Source of the DNA: CAZAPO01 sp044841755
GTDB lineage: Bacteria > Bacteroidota > Bacteroidia > Flavobacteriales > Flavobacteriaceae
Reading direction: 5' to 3'
Assembly: GCA_044841755.1 (NCBI GenBank)
Contig: JAXOFM010000005.1
Span: forward strand, 157,218 to 221,217
Length of the DNA: 64,000 bases
Of this stretch, positions 43,473 to 52,249 are shown one piece after another (position 1 is the first letter of the stretch; each line of letters begins with the position of its first letter). The notes under the pieces are model-generated. The model did not search any database and was not told the DNA's origin. It worked only from the letters and a program-made list of their open reading frames with translations. A program made the translations under genes and the position numbers.

Positions 43473-44423
43473 ATGCATAAAGATTTAAGAATAGTATTTA
43501 TGGGAACACCAGAGTTTGCTGTTACCATTTTGAAAGCTATGGTAGGGAACAACTATAATGTAGTTGGTGTAATTACAGCTCCAGATAAACCTGCTGGTAG
43601 AGGAAGAAAGTTAAATGAATCTGCTGTAAAAAAGTATGCATGTTCTGTTGGATTAAAGGTCTTGCAACCAACCAGTCTAAAAAGTGAAGAATTCTTAAAA
43701 GAATTAGAACAACTAAATGCTAATCTTCAAGTGGTGGTCGCTTTTAGAATGTTGCCAAAAGTAGTGTGGCAAATGCCAGAATACGGCACTTTTAACCTTC
43801 ATGCCTCATTACTGCCAAATTATAGAGGTGCAGCACCTATAAATTGGGCTATTATTAATGGCGAAGAAAAAACTGGTGTATCAACATTCTTTATTGACCA
43901 AAAGATTGACACTGGAGAAATGATCTTACAAAGAGAACACATAATTACACCTAGAGATACTGCTGGTGATTTACACGATAACCTAATGCATCTTGGTAGC
44001 GAACTTGTCATCGAAACCATAGAACTTATAAAGCAAGGAGACGTTAAAACCACACCACAACCTGAGATTAAAGGAATTAAAACTGCTTACAAATTAAATA
44101 AGGACAATTGCAAAATTGATTGGAACGCATCTATAGACAATATCTACAACAAAGTTCGTGGTTTGTCACCATATCCAGCTGCATGGTCCTTACTTATCAA
44201 TAATGGTGAAGAGCTAAATGTTAAGATCTATAAAGTTGATAAAGAAATTAGTGAACACTCATATAATGTAGGAACGATACTTTTTTCTAAAAAAGAAATG
44301 AAAGTAGCTGTGAAAGAAGGCTACATTCTTTTAAAAGAAATTAAGCTCCCTGGAAAACGCAAAATGGATATAATTTCCCTGTTGAATGGTTACAATTTTA
44401 GTGAAGACGCAAAAATGCGCTAA
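43473..44423 (+). CDS. fmt: Methionyl-tRNA formyltransferase
   Basis: A 316-residue enzyme that formylates initiator Met-tRNA with 10-formyl-tetrahydrofolate. F-M-G-T-P-E-F-A-V, F-N-L-H-A-S-L-L-P-N-Y-R-G-A-A-P (catalytic Asn/His and the S-L-L-P motif) and I-D-T-G-E-M-I (Asp) are diagnostic. The C-terminal OB-like domain (about 210-316) is complete. It follows recQ by one base, so the ATPase, recQ and fmt probably form one unit. Confidence 0.97.
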   Translation: MHKDLRIVFMGTPEFAVTILKAMVGNNYNVVGVITAPDKPAGRGRKLNESAVKKYACSVGLKVLQPTSLKSEEFLKELEQLNANLQVVVAFRMLPKVVWQMPEYGTFNLHASLLPNYRGAAPINWAIINGEEKTGVSTFFIDQKIDTGEMILQREHIITPRDTAGDLHDNLMHLGSELVIETIELIKQGDVKTTPQPEIKGIKTAYKLNKDNCKIDWNASIDNIYNKVRGLSPYPAAWSLLINNGEELNVKIYKVDKEISEHSYNVGTILFSKKEMKVAVKEGYILLKEIKLPGKRKMDIISLLNGYNFSEDAKMR

Positions 44424-44615
44424 TCCCTTATTATTACTGATATTTTGTTATTTCATCGAAAATTGATTGCCTTTATTAACAATTGCATTAAGTTATCAAC
44501 AAAAACGCCCTTTTCCCTTGCTATTACTTGCGTGAATGGATTATCCGTATAACCTTGTTAAGGATTTAACGAAAAACGTTAACCCAAATAATAACAATTT
44601 TTAAAACTTAATTTT

Positions 44616-44888
44616 ATGAACAAAACAGATTTAGTAAATAGCATGGCAGAAAATGCTGGAATCACTAAAGCCGCTGCTAAGAAAGCATTAGATGGTCTAT
44701 TAATTGACATAGAAGGAGCTTTACAAAAAGGAAAGAGAGTTTCTCTTGTAGGGTTTGGTTCTTGGTCAGTTTCTAGAAGAGCTGCTAGAGAAGGAAGAAA
44801 CCCTCAAACAGGACAAACTATCAAAATTAAAGCTAAAAATGTAGTAAAGTTTAAAGCTGGATCTGACTTAAGTGACGCTATAAACTAA
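44616..44888 (+). CDS. HU family DNA-binding protein
   Basis: A 90-residue histone-like protein. The start M-N-K-T-D-L-V-N-S-M-A and the arm segment G-R-N-P-Q-T-G-Q-T-I-K-I are classical HU. It bends DNA and helps organise the nucleoid. The 192-base upstream gap is AT-rich and presumably holds its promoter; a terminator follows. Several HU paralogues usually exist in this phylum, so no symbol is given. Confidence 0.96.
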   Translation: MNKTDLVNSMAENAGITKAAAKKALDGLLIDIEGALQKGKRVSLVGFGSWSVSRRAAREGRNPQTGQTIKIKAKNVVKFKAGSDLSDAIN

Positions 44889-44913
44889 TTTACAGGTTTA
44901 AATTATATTTTAG

Positions 44914-44935
44914 AGGCTCGTTGATTAACGAGCCT
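44914..44935 (+). terminator. Terminator of the HU gene
   Basis: A stem AGGCTCGTT / AACGAGCCT with a 4-base loop is followed by a T run, 25 bases after the stop codon. Confidence 0.92.
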
Positions 44936-45013
44936 TTTTTTATTGCATTCAAGTAAGTAAATCTTGCATTTTAGACAAATATATCTTAGCTTGTAGATGC
45001 AAAACCAATTGTT

Positions 45014-45574
45014 ATGGTTAACCAAAACTTAAAAAAGGGGCAACTACTTATTGCCGAACCATCCATTTTAGGTGACATTTCATTTAACAGATCAGTCATT
45101 CTTTTAGCAGATCATAATGAAGAAGGTTCAATTGGTTTTATTTTAAACAAACCTCTTGATTTCTCCATTAATGATTTACTTCCAGAAGTTGAAGGCAATT
45201 TCAAAGTTTACAATGGTGGACCAGTAGAGCAAGACAACCTATATTTTATTCATTCTACTCCAGAATTAATACCTAATAGTATCGAAATCTCTGATGGTAT
45301 TTATTGGGGAGGAGATTTTAATATTGTTTCAGAGCTTATCAATAAAAATGAAATTGATAATGGAAACATAAGATTCTTTCTGGGTTACACAGGATGGGGA
45401 AGCAATCAATTAGCCGAAGAACTTGATGCCAATACATGGATAATTGCTAAAAACATTTACCAGAAAGACATCATTCAAAAAAGTCAAGTAAGTTTCTGGA
45501 AAGAAAAAATGTTGGAACTCGGTGGTGAATATAGTATTTGGTCGAACGCACCAGAAGACCCTAGTTATAACTAA
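45014..45574 (+). CDS. YqgE/AlgH family protein
   Basis: A 186-residue cytoplasmic protein. The start (K-K-G-Q-L-L-I-A-E-P-S-I-L-G-D) and F-N-R-S-V-I-L-L-A-D-H ... G-S-I-G-F-I-L-N-K-P-L are the family signature; Y-N-G-G-P-V and G-Y-T-G-W-G are also present. The fold is known but no molecular function is secure. Its stop codon overlaps by four bases the stop of the facing aminotransferase gene. Confidence 0.93.
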   Translation: MVNQNLKKGQLLIAEPSILGDISFNRSVILLADHNEEGSIGFILNKPLDFSINDLLPEVEGNFKVYNGGPVEQDNLYFIHSTPELIPNSIEISDGIYWGGDFNIVSELINKNEIDNGNIRFFLGYTGWGSNQLAEELDANTWIIAKNIYQKDIIQKSQVSFWKEKMLELGGEYSIWSNAPEDPSYN

Positions 45575-46416
45575 GAAAGCCTAACTTTTGTATTAAGCTT
45601 TCCTAATAAATCCTTAGCAATCTTATTATCAAATTTCTTTTTTCTGTATTGCGATATAGGTTGAATTCCTGTTATTACATTTGTCAAAAACAATTCGTCT
45701 GCTTTTTGCAATTCAAAAGGAGAAATTGGTGATTCTTCTAATACTAGTTCAGGAACTAAATCTATAATTTCCATTAGCTGTTTTCTTAGTATTCCTTTTA
45801 AGCAACCACTGCCAAGTGGAGAAGTCTTAATGGTATTACCTTTTACTAAGAATAAGTTAGCATTCAATGCCTCAACTACTTGCTTATCTGTATTGAGTAA
45901 TAAACAGTTATGTAAATTGTTCTCTTTAGCATAAACTCCGCCTATTATATTTAACAGTCTGTTATTACTCTTTAACGTTGAAAGCAAGCTAGGAGAAATG
46001 TAATGATCTTTATAAAGATCAACTATATAAGGGTCTTCATTAATTTGATAGAAATAGCTGTCAATTTCTTTAGATGAAATAATATAACTCACACTATTAG
46101 TATGTGGTGTATATAATCCACCTTCATTCCTATACACTGCAAGCTTCACTCTTAAGGTTTTACTCTGTGAATTGGTAGCCTCAATCAATTTTAATATTTC
46201 TTCTTCTAGATGCTCCAGTGTAAATTCCATAGGAATTTCCATTCTTATAATTCGCATAGAAGCCATTAATCTAAAGTAATGGTCTTCCCAGAATAAGATC
46301 TTATTATGCACTACTTTAAGCGTTTCGAAAAGCGCATCACCATATACAAAACCTCTGTTAGTAATTGGAATATTAGCCTGTGTGTCCTCTAAAATATTTC
46401 CGTTATAATTGACCAT
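45571..46416 (-). CDS. Class IV aminotransferase (PabC/Ilve-like)
   Basis: A 281-residue PLP enzyme. The start at 46416 (M-V-N-Y-N-G-N-I-L) fits the family; the in-frame extension upstream would run through a terminator hairpin. R-G-F-V-Y-G-D-A-L-F-E-T-L lies near the start, the PLP lysine is probably in L-K-S-N-N-R-L, and V-V-E-A-L-N-A-N-L-F is the cofactor-phosphate region. It may be 4-amino-4-deoxychorismate lyase (folate) or a branched-chain or D-amino acid aminotransferase; the sequence alone does not decide. Confidence 0.88.
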   Translation of the reverse strand: MVNYNGNILEDTQANIPITNRGFVYGDALFETLKVVHNKILFWEDHYFRLMASMRIIRMEIPMEFTLEHLEEEILKLIEATNSQSKTLRVKLAVYRNEGGLYTPHTNSVSYIISSKEIDSYFYQINEDPYIVDLYKDHYISPSLLSTLKSNNRLLNIIGGVYAKENNLHNCLLLNTDKQVVEALNANLFLVKGNTIKTSPLGSGCLKGILRKQLMEIIDLVPELVLEESPISPFELQKADELFLTNVITGIQPISQYRKKKFDNKIAKDLLGKLNTKVRLS

Positions 46417-46422
46417 AAAAAA

Positions 46423-46440
46423 TCCCGATAAAAATCGGGA
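46423..46440 (-). terminator. Terminator hairpin just before the aminotransferase start codon
   Basis: A perfect 7-bp stem TCCCGAT / ATCGGGA with a 4-base loop is followed on the minus strand by T6 directly ahead of the start codon at 46416. It lies 28 bases after the START-like gene stop and should end that transcript. Confidence 0.75.
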
Positions 46441-46467
46441 CAAATATAAATTATTAAATATGATTCT

Positions 46468-46854
46468 TTATGCTGATCCTAGTACTTGTTTTAGGTCAGA
46501 AATTTGATTATCCCAAAGCATTTTTGCTTCATCAACTTCGTCATCATCAGCAAAATCCGTGACCATTAAAGATACATCTTTAGTAATATCATCAACTTGA
46601 ATTCTTATTTCAAAATATGATGCATCATCTTCACCATTCTGCCATTTAAATTTTATACGCTCATTGCTTTTCTTACTAAGCAATTTTGCAATTTCCTCAC
46701 TATCATCCCATATAAAGGTAAATATCTCACCTCTAGAATTTACATTATCTGCAAACCATTCAGATAAACCTGAAGGAGTAGATATGTATTGATATAATAA
46801 TTGCGGGGAAGCGTGAATTGGAAATTCTAGTTCAAACTTTACTTTATCGTCCAT
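46468..46854 (-). CDS. START-like domain protein (AHSA1/SRPBCC fold)
   Basis: A 128-residue cytoplasmic protein: F-P-I-H-A-S-P-Q-L-L-Y-Q-Y-I-S-T-P-S-G-L (11-30), then S-E-W-F-A-D-N-V and a closing helix with M-L-W-D-N-Q-I. It fits the helix-grip fold that binds hydrophobic ligands or partner proteins. The function is unknown. It is upstream of the aminotransferase gene on the same strand but separated from it by a terminator hairpin. Confidence 0.85.
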   Translation of the reverse strand: MDDKVKFELEFPIHASPQLLYQYISTPSGLSEWFADNVNSRGEIFTFIWDDSEEIAKLLSKKSNERIKFKWQNGEDDASYFEIRIQVDDITKDVSLMVTDFADDDEVDEAKMLWDNQISDLKQVLGSA

Positions 46855-46936
46855 AGATATTGATATTGGAAGGTCAATATATACATTAATTGTTTAGTTT
46901 TAAAAATAAATTTAAAAATATTTTGAGCGACTAATG

Positions 46937-46967
46937 TTTGCGTACAGCGTTTTTGTTTTTATATTTG
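46937..46967 (+). promoter_or_regulatory. Promoter of tRNA-Met
   Basis: A TTTG -33 box (46937-46940) and an exact TATATTTG -7 box (46960-46967) are 19 bases apart, matching the Bacteroidota housekeeping promoter. The tRNA begins 16 bases downstream. Confidence 0.8.
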
Positions 46968-46982
46968 CAGCCGCAATCAAAT

Positions 46983-47056
46983 GGCGAGATAGCTCAGTTG
47001 GTTAGAGCGTCGGATTCATAACCCGGAGGTCCCGAGTTCAAATCTCGGTCTCGCTA
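46983..47056 (+). tRNA. tRNA-Met (CAT anticodon)
   Basis: A 74-base cloverleaf: acceptor GGCGAGA paired with TCTCGCT (one G-U), D-arm TAGCTCAGTTGG, anticodon loop TTCATAA (CAT) and a T-arm with the TTCAAAT loop. Position 73 is A; CCA is not encoded. The G1-U72 pair and normal D-arm argue for elongator tRNA-Met; an isoleucine tRNA with a modified CAT anticodon is not fully excluded. Confidence 0.93.
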
Positions 47057-47060
47057 CAAA

Positions 47061-47089
47061 AAAACTCGATATGATATATATCGAGTTTT
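47061..47089 (+). terminator. Terminator of tRNA-Met
   Basis: An inverted repeat with ACTCGATAT / ATATCGAGT arms followed by a T-rich tract, 5 bases after the tRNA. It may also serve the facing multihaem cytochrome gene. Confidence 0.85.
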
Positions 47090-47107
47090 TGTTTTTATAA
47101 AACTTCT

Positions 47108-49315
47108 TTAATTTCCTTCTAGCCTATTCTTAATAGAAAGGTAATTAGAATTGTTAGGTGATATTTTGAGTAATTGATTAACTAATTGATAAGCCTGTGT
47201 ATTATTATTTAATCTTAATAATCCAATAAGCTTTACATAAAGTAAGTTCTCATCATTAGCAAAATGAATCAAGCCTTCATCGATAACTGTAATAGATTCT
47301 TTAAACTCCTGTCTTTCTTGAAGTTTTAGAGCGTAATTATAAAATGACCTAACAATCTTTGGTTCCTTTTCACACGCCTGCTTTAAATAACTAAGTGATT
47401 TCTCGGCTTCTCCTAATTCATTATATAAAAGTCCAAGCATATAGAACGGCTGACTAAACTCTGGCTCCTGTTCTGCAACTTTCAAATAAAGCTCTTCGGC
47501 TTTAGCAACATTCCCTCTATTATACTCTAATAACGCCAAATTTACTCTTGACATATTGTAATAATTATCAATTTCAATAGCTCTATAATATGCATCACTT
47601 GCTTTGTCGATATTTCCTTTAAGCTGATAGTCTAATGCAATTTTATGCTGTCCAGCTGCGAAATCAGCATTTACCTTTAGTTCACTATTATAATCGTTTA
47701 AAGCCTTCTTATTCTTTTCTTCAAGGAAAACTCCCTCATTATGAATTCTAAAATAGTTTGCAGCCGAAATACGCACCAATCTAATAGAGTCCATTAGTAA
47801 AGGTTTTATTGAATTAGCTATATTTTCTTGGTTACTCTTATTAAGTGCCAAAACAGCTTCATTACGAACTAAAGGAGAAATATCATTTACAAAGGTTAGA
47901 ACTTTTCCTAACTGGTCTTGAGTAAGTGCATTATTTCCATATCTATTTAAAGCTGTTGCCCTTACAATTTCAGGATTTTCAGCATTAGTGAATACTTTAT
48001 GAAACGCTTCTACATCACCATGATATGCTTCTAAAAGATCATCTGAAAAATGTGGTGGACGCTCAGAGCCATAATTAGCAACTATAGCATCAGCTGCCCA
48101 ATTTGCATCTTTATCCTGATGACAAGAATTACAAGCATTGGGTGTTCCATATTTTACCGATTGGTCTGGTCTAGGTACCCTAAAGCTATGATCTCTTCTA
48201 AAGTCATTTCCCATATAAGTTCTACCCGTCATATGACAATTTATACATTGTGTAGCTTCAGAATCATTATGAAAATGATGCTCATACGAATTATAATCAG
48301 GAGTGTGGCAGCTTAAACAAAGATCATTCCCGGTTTTCTTTAAACTAAGTGAATGCGAATTATGACAATCTTTACAAGAAACCCCTTCTTTATACATCGT
48401 ACTTTGCATGAAAGATCCATAAACATAAACCTCATCTAAGATTTGACCATCAAGTTCGTAAGTTGGTGAAGTCAATAAAAAAGGCGCGTAATGATCTAAA
48501 AAATGTCCTTCATAATCAAAATGATCTGTTATTTGTGCTCTTCTAGAATGACATCGTGCACACTTCTGGACTACATCTTTCGAATCCATACCTGCCGTCA
48601 TATATAATTTTGGAGCTTCAAGGTTTTCATACTTATCGATATTTGAATAGTACTCAACATGATTTGAAGAAGGACCATGACAAGCCTCACAACTTACATT
48701 TATAATATCATATGTAGTATTGTATGATAAGCTGGTTTGATCGTAATTCTTTTGTAGGTTAGTTGAATGACAATCGGCACACATATTATTCCAGGTCATA
48801 CTTCCTCCTGTCCAATGTAACCATTCTTCATGATGAATTTCTAAATTAGGCTGCAAATCAAACCATATATCCTTTTCAGAATCCCAAGCAGCTAATAAAC
48901 ATTGATATTTCCCATCTGGAAATTCGATTAAATACTGTTGTAAAGGAGAAACTCCAAATGTGTGAGTTACTCTATAATCCTCATATTTACCTCCTACTCC
49001 TTGCGTATTTACAAAGTACTCTCCTCCTTTTTTGAAGAATTTAAATTTGATTCCCTTACTTTCAAAAGTACCATCATCAAAGTTACCAAGAACACTTGTT
49101 GAGTCAGCTTCCATCATTGACAAATCATGATGAGAACCTTTCCATTCATTAAATTCTTGTGTGTGACATGAGGCACATGTTTCAGAACCAACAAATACCT
49201 TTTGACCACCCAATTCCTCACTAGAGGTCACAGGAGCGTATTTATCTTGCTTACACGATAAAACAATGAATAAAATGATAACTGCAAAAACAGTTTTGAT
49301 TGAGACTTTTGTCAA
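47108..49315 (-). CDS. Eight-haem c-type cytochrome lipoprotein with HEAT- and TPR-like repeats
   Basis: A 735-residue exported lipoprotein (L-S-C, Cys21). Eight C-x-x-C-H haem-attachment motifs start at residues 47, 179, 209, 252, 314, 333, 357 and 395, with extra histidines between them as sixth ligands. Residues about 450-540 have HEAT-like helices (V-R-A-T-A-L-N-R, L-V-R-N-E-A-V-L-A-L, V-R-I-S-A-A), and 560-735 hold TPRs. The haems should pass electrons at the outer membrane or in the periplasm; the repeats should hold partners. No reductase motif is obvious. Maturation needs a CcsBA-type system, encoded at 10.9-14.1 kb. It is convergent with tRNA-Met. Confidence 0.92.
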   Translation of the reverse strand: MTKVSIKTVFAVIILFIVLSCKQDKYAPVTSSEELGGQKVFVGSETCASCHTQEFNEWKGSHHDLSMMEADSTSVLGNFDDGTFESKGIKFKFFKKGGEYFVNTQGVGGKYEDYRVTHTFGVSPLQQYLIEFPDGKYQCLLAAWDSEKDIWFDLQPNLEIHHEEWLHWTGGSMTWNNMCADCHSTNLQKNYDQTSLSYNTTYDIINVSCEACHGPSSNHVEYYSNIDKYENLEAPKLYMTAGMDSKDVVQKCARCHSRRAQITDHFDYEGHFLDHYAPFLLTSPTYELDGQILDEVYVYGSFMQSTMYKEGVSCKDCHNSHSLSLKKTGNDLCLSCHTPDYNSYEHHFHNDSEATQCINCHMTGRTYMGNDFRRDHSFRVPRPDQSVKYGTPNACNSCHQDKDANWAADAIVANYGSERPPHFSDDLLEAYHGDVEAFHKVFTNAENPEIVRATALNRYGNNALTQDQLGKVLTFVNDISPLVRNEAVLALNKSNQENIANSIKPLLMDSIRLVRISAANYFRIHNEGVFLEEKNKKALNDYNSELKVNADFAAGQHKIALDYQLKGNIDKASDAYYRAIEIDNYYNMSRVNLALLEYNRGNVAKAEELYLKVAEQEPEFSQPFYMLGLLYNELGEAEKSLSYLKQACEKEPKIVRSFYNYALKLQERQEFKESITVIDEGLIHFANDENLLYVKLIGLLRLNNNTQAYQLVNQLLKISPNNSNYLSIKNRLEGN

Positions 49316-49399
49316 GGTTTATTCTGATATTAAGTTAGCTCATCGATGTCTCAAATCTAAAGAAATAAATTGGTTTACTTTTAAACAAACATAAAATAA

Positions 49400-49426
49400 A
49401 AAGAGCCCTAAAAATTAGGACTCTTT
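49400..49426 (-). terminator. Terminator of the first sulfatase gene
   Basis: An AAAGAGCCCTAA / TTAGGACTCTTT stem (one mismatch) lies 27 bases after the sulfatase stop, with a T-rich tract following on the minus strand. Confidence 0.75.
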
Positions 49427-49453
49427 TATTGTTTATCGTAAGTTAATTAAAGT

Positions 49454-52087
49454 CTACTCTTTTACAACTTTCTTTATAACTTCTCCATCATTAGTCTTAA
49501 TTCTAAGTATATAAAGTCCTTGAGCAAGATCACTTGTAGGTATCTCAATAGCATTGGTATTAGCATATCTATTAGTCAATGTTACTTTTCCAAGAATATC
49601 AAATAATTCAACTGTAACGTTCTCACTATAAGTTTTAAGGCTAATATTTAAGTTGTCGTTAAATGGATTAGGGTAAATACTTCCTATATCTTCTTTAAAA
49701 TCATCATTACTTAAACTTAAACATGCATTAGCTTCAATATCTGCTAAAGTTAGTACGTAATCATATATTGCAAAAGCATCCATTTTCCCATTATAATAAT
49801 AATGATTTGTATTTGAATTTGAACCAAATGCATCACTTCCAAAAACACCTCCAATTCCACCAGCATTACCAGCAATATCTTTGCTTGTTGGAATATCTGT
49901 GGTATCTGTTGCTACCTCTACTCCATCAACATAAAGAGTTAAACGGACTCCTCCCTCAAATACTAAAACAACATGATGCCATTCTCCATCCATAGCTGCA
50001 TCAAAGTCTGCTTCTACAAATGCACTTATCAATCCAGTATTTTGATTTGCTCTTGCTTGAATTTTATTATCATTCAATCTTAAAGTTATCCCTTTCCAAT
50101 CACTTCCTTCATCATAAATATTTTGTATACCACCGTTTAAAGCATCAGGCTTTAACCAAACCGAAACAGATCTATTAGTTTTTGGTTCATTAAGAAACGT
50201 ACCATCATTATATTGCACTTTTGTAGCACCATTAAATATAGCAAATTGATCACCTTCTCGGAAATCTATATTATCATAACTCATAGAGCCAGTAACAGTT
50301 ACCGGATCATGATTATTTCCAGAAGCATCATTAGCATCACTTACTGTATCAAAATCCCAAAAAGCTTCATACCCAGTTTCTGGTTGACATCCAGCGGTTG
50401 AGTTAGAACCACTTGCCGAAACATAAGTAGGCATAGGAACCGTAGCTCCTCCATCACGATATGTTGGTAAAGGAGCAGATGTATCTGTCAAGTGACTAGT
50501 CATATCATCTATCATATCATTTGCTATATCAATAATAGCTTGATCACCACTTGGCAATAGATTGGTGTTTTCGTTTAAATCGTTTACAAGATTATAAAGC
50601 TCGTAATGACCATCTTCATAAAAGTGCATTAATTTATAATCTCCTTTACGCACAACCGTTACAGGTCTAGAATCACGTTTTGAATCTATCAAATATCCAG
50701 GGTGATGCCAGAATAAGGCTTCTCTTGTCATTGCTGTTCCATTCGTAAGCATTTGCCACTGACTCACACCATCAATATCGTAACCTCCTCCTGGAAGTGT
50801 TCCTCCTGCAGCCTCTACAAACGTAGGATATAAATCGAAAGCAATAACAGGTGTCTGGTTAATGGTTCCCATATTTGCTAGCATTGGAGTATATGTAGGA
50901 TTACCAATAGGATCTGCTGGTTCTGTCCAAGCAAATGTTATAGAACGAATACCTCCTTCATAGTATTCACCTTTCATACCTTTTAAAGGAGTTTGTCCTT
51001 GCTTAGCTGCAGACCTTTTAATAGCATCTCCGTTATCTGCAATAAAATATACCAATGTATTTTCTGATAATGGTCTGTTTCCATTACGTGGATCTGGTGT
51101 AGTTTGCAAATAATCAATCAATCTTCCAATAGCCTGGTCCATTCCTTCTGCTATGGCTACTTGACCAACATCACTATCATGATTCATGGAACTTGGGTTG
51201 TTTGACTTTTTCGCCTGATATTTAGCCAATAGATCTGGTCTTGCGTGTGCAGTGCCAAATGGTCCATGAATTGCAAATTGACTAAAATGCATGAAGAATG
51301 GATTGTTTATTTCGGTATTAATAAAATCAATTGCAGCTTCTGTCATGGCATCTGTAACGTGCTTTGGTGTTCCAGTTAAAGGATAATTCGCATGATCTAT
51401 TGATAAAGCAATTGATTCTGCTTCAGTATAAGGATCTGCATAAGGATCTAATTCAGGACCAACATTACCGTGAAAAGTCCAAACACCACCTGATTCTGTG
51501 GCAAAATAGTTTCCTGGTCCTCCTGTGGTACCTCCACCATAATTGTAATCAAATCCTTGATCAGTTGCGGCATTATTTGAAACGTTATCAGCCTCAAATT
51601 CTCCCATGTGGTATTTACCAAAATGGGCAGTAGCGTAACCTTCTGTTTTCATTGATTCTGCAATAGTAATCGCAGACGCAGGAATCTCATCAATGTTTCC
51701 ATTTGATGCTAATCCCATATCAGGGCCTATTAAGTTTGAATTGCTTGCTGTATTACCTCTATTTAAGTCATAAACTGTAAAAATATTATTATGAGGTCTC
51801 GCGGCATATTGTCCACTTAATAAAGCAGCTCTTGTTGGGGCACAGTTAGCTCCATTAACATATCCATTTGGAAATGCAATACCTTCTGAAGCTAATTGAT
51901 CTAAAACAGGTGTTTCATAGAAATCACTTGGATGTGCAGCACCATTAACAAATGTTGTAGAAGTGCTACTTACTTGATTCCATCCCATATCATCTGCAAT
52001 GATTAGAATGATATTCGGGTCCTGTGCTTTTATTCTAGGACTTAGAAAAAAAATAAAAAGTACAAAATAAGTAGTTATTTGTTTCAT
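49454..52087 (-). CDS. T9SS-exported sulfatase with LamG domain
   Basis: An 877-residue secreted enzyme. Signal peptide about 1-21; sulfatase domain about 24-560 with I-L-I-I-A-D-D-M-G (metal-binding Asp pair) and the formylglycine motif C82-A-P-T-R. A LamG/concanavalin-like domain occupies about 571-788, and the last 75 residues are a type A T9SS sorting domain (Y-P-N-P-F-N-D-N-L ... G-L-Y-I-L-R-I). It probably removes sulfate esters from algal or animal polysaccharides outside the cell. It lies 162 bases downstream of, and parallel to, a larger paralogue with a nearly identical LamG module. Confidence 0.93.
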   Translation of the reverse strand: MKQITTYFVLFIFFLSPRIKAQDPNIILIIADDMGWNQVSSTSTTFVNGAAHPSDFYETPVLDQLASEGIAFPNGYVNGANCAPTRAALLSGQYAARPHNNIFTVYDLNRGNTASNSNLIGPDMGLASNGNIDEIPASAITIAESMKTEGYATAHFGKYHMGEFEADNVSNNAATDQGFDYNYGGGTTGGPGNYFATESGGVWTFHGNVGPELDPYADPYTEAESIALSIDHANYPLTGTPKHVTDAMTEAAIDFINTEINNPFFMHFSQFAIHGPFGTAHARPDLLAKYQAKKSNNPSSMNHDSDVGQVAIAEGMDQAIGRLIDYLQTTPDPRNGNRPLSENTLVYFIADNGDAIKRSAAKQGQTPLKGMKGEYYEGGIRSITFAWTEPADPIGNPTYTPMLANMGTINQTPVIAFDLYPTFVEAAGGTLPGGGYDIDGVSQWQMLTNGTAMTREALFWHHPGYLIDSKRDSRPVTVVRKGDYKLMHFYEDGHYELYNLVNDLNENTNLLPSGDQAIIDIANDMIDDMTSHLTDTSAPLPTYRDGGATVPMPTYVSASGSNSTAGCQPETGYEAFWDFDTVSDANDASGNNHDPVTVTGSMSYDNIDFREGDQFAIFNGATKVQYNDGTFLNEPKTNRSVSVWLKPDALNGGIQNIYDEGSDWKGITLRLNDNKIQARANQNTGLISAFVEADFDAAMDGEWHHVVLVFEGGVRLTLYVDGVEVATDTTDIPTSKDIAGNAGGIGGVFGSDAFGSNSNTNHYYYNGKMDAFAIYDYVLTLADIEANACLSLSNDDFKEDIGSIYPNPFNDNLNISLKTYSENVTVELFDILGKVTLTNRYANTNAIEIPTSDLAQGLYILRIKTNDGEVIKKVVKE
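49721..50358 (-). repeat. 638-bp LamG module, copy 1 of a direct repeat
   Basis: This stretch aligns without gaps with 56189-56826 (constant offset 6468), at roughly 95% identity by eye. It encodes the LamG domain of the first sulfatase. The similarity fades at both edges. Confidence 0.88.
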
Positions 52088-52197
52088 TGATTTGGGGTAA
52101 ATGAATTAACAATTGACATTATATTTCGTACAAATATAATACCTTTTATCGAAAAAAAAAGCATTTCATCGATTTTAGAGAGTTTTCATTAAAAAAG

Positions 52198-52223
52198 AAA
52201 GGAGAGCATAAATGCCCTCCTTT
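52198..52223 (-). terminator. Terminator of the large sulfatase gene
   Basis: An AAAGGAG..GCAT / ATGC..CTCCTTT stem with one internal mismatch lies 27 bases after the stop at 52250, with T-rich sequence next on the minus strand. Confidence 0.75.
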
Positions 52224-52249
52224 TACTTATTGGTTGCTATTAATTGAGC

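Noticed and set aside
46983..47056. Initiator tRNA-fMet or tRNA-Ile with CAT anticodon
   Set aside because: The acceptor begins with a G-U pair and not the unpaired C1-A72 of initiators, and the overall sequence fits elongator tRNA-Met better; tRNA-Ile remains only a small possibility.
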